A DNA stretch of 64,000 nucleotides from Monilinia fructicola (Eukaryota > Ascomycota > Leotiomycetes > Helotiales > Sclerotiniaceae). Positions 63,992 through 64,000 of this stretch are shown piece by piece; position 1 is the first letter of the stretch, and each line of letters opens with the position of its first letter. The position numbers and the translations under genes were made by a program. The DNA lies in the NCBI GenBank assembly GCA_008692225.1, contig VICG01000009.1, positions 372,001 through 436,000 of the forward strand, written 5' to 3'. Below the pieces are notes generated by a model. The model saw nothing but the letters and a program-made list of their open reading frames with translations, had not been told where the DNA came from and searched no databases.

Positions 63992-64000
63992 CTGTACAAG

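Overview
The window is nuclear DNA of a filamentous ascomycete (Pezizomycotina). Supporting evidence: genes with several 48-120 bp GT-AG introns, fungus-specific families (DUF4045-gelsolin, long multi-intron LAMMER kinase, Zn2Cys6 activator, APH-like kinase, RhlG-like SDR), AT-rich islands that look RIP-mutated, and many microsatellites. The protein flavour suggests Leotiomycetes (Botrytis/Sclerotinia relatives), but that is a guess from memory, not a search.

Layout, left to right: 5'-truncated conserved fungal protein (1-1160, +); long-form tRNase Z (1359-4197, -); LAMMER/CLK kinase (4686-6983, -); repeat-rich, AT-rich spacer with a G-poor leader-like stretch (7.0-10.5 kb); sideroflexin (10583-11825, -); a TIR-bounded AT-rich element with TA ends (12.16-12.97 kb); a long gene-poor region (13-18.8 kb); a charged repeat protein and a DUF2235 hydrolase (18.8-22.5 kb, -); a 701 bp hAT-like relic with a perfect 8 bp target duplication (24.26-24.98 kb); APH-like kinase (25.1-26.0 kb, +); SDR (27.1-28.4 kb, -); another gene-poor region (28.4-32.4 kb); Zn2Cys6 transcription factor (32.4-35.7 kb, +); N2227/carnosine methyltransferase (36.7-38.2 kb, -); poly(A) polymerase (38.8-41.0 kb, +); App1 phosphatidate phosphatase (42.5-45.4 kb, +); Drs1 DEAD-box helicase (46.6-49.1 kb, -); large GNAT-domain protein (49.7-53.8 kb, -); Arl2 GTPase (55.05-55.92 kb, +); DUF4045-gelsolin protein (56.8-61.7 kb, +); a partial exon at the right edge. 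Most are housekeeping genes (tRNA 3' processing, mRNA polyadenylation, ribosome assembly, tubulin folding, actin/lipid biology). I see no gene cluster that acts as one pathway.

The most striking property is a set of single-base frame breaks. In at least eight genes the reading frame is lost at a short homopolymer, usually by one extra base, while the protein on both sides stays conserved and splice sites remain intact. Removing one base at each site restores exact multiples of three across whole genes (tRNase Z, kinase, DUF2235, SDR, transcription factor, Arl2, GNAT protein). Five other genes have none. Sequencing or assembly error is the simplest reading. The second class of finding is structural: two TIR-bounded elements, eight exact copies of the palindrome TACCTAGGTA, and several perfect 18-22 bp palindromes between genes. 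I did not find a convincing new multi-gene system.
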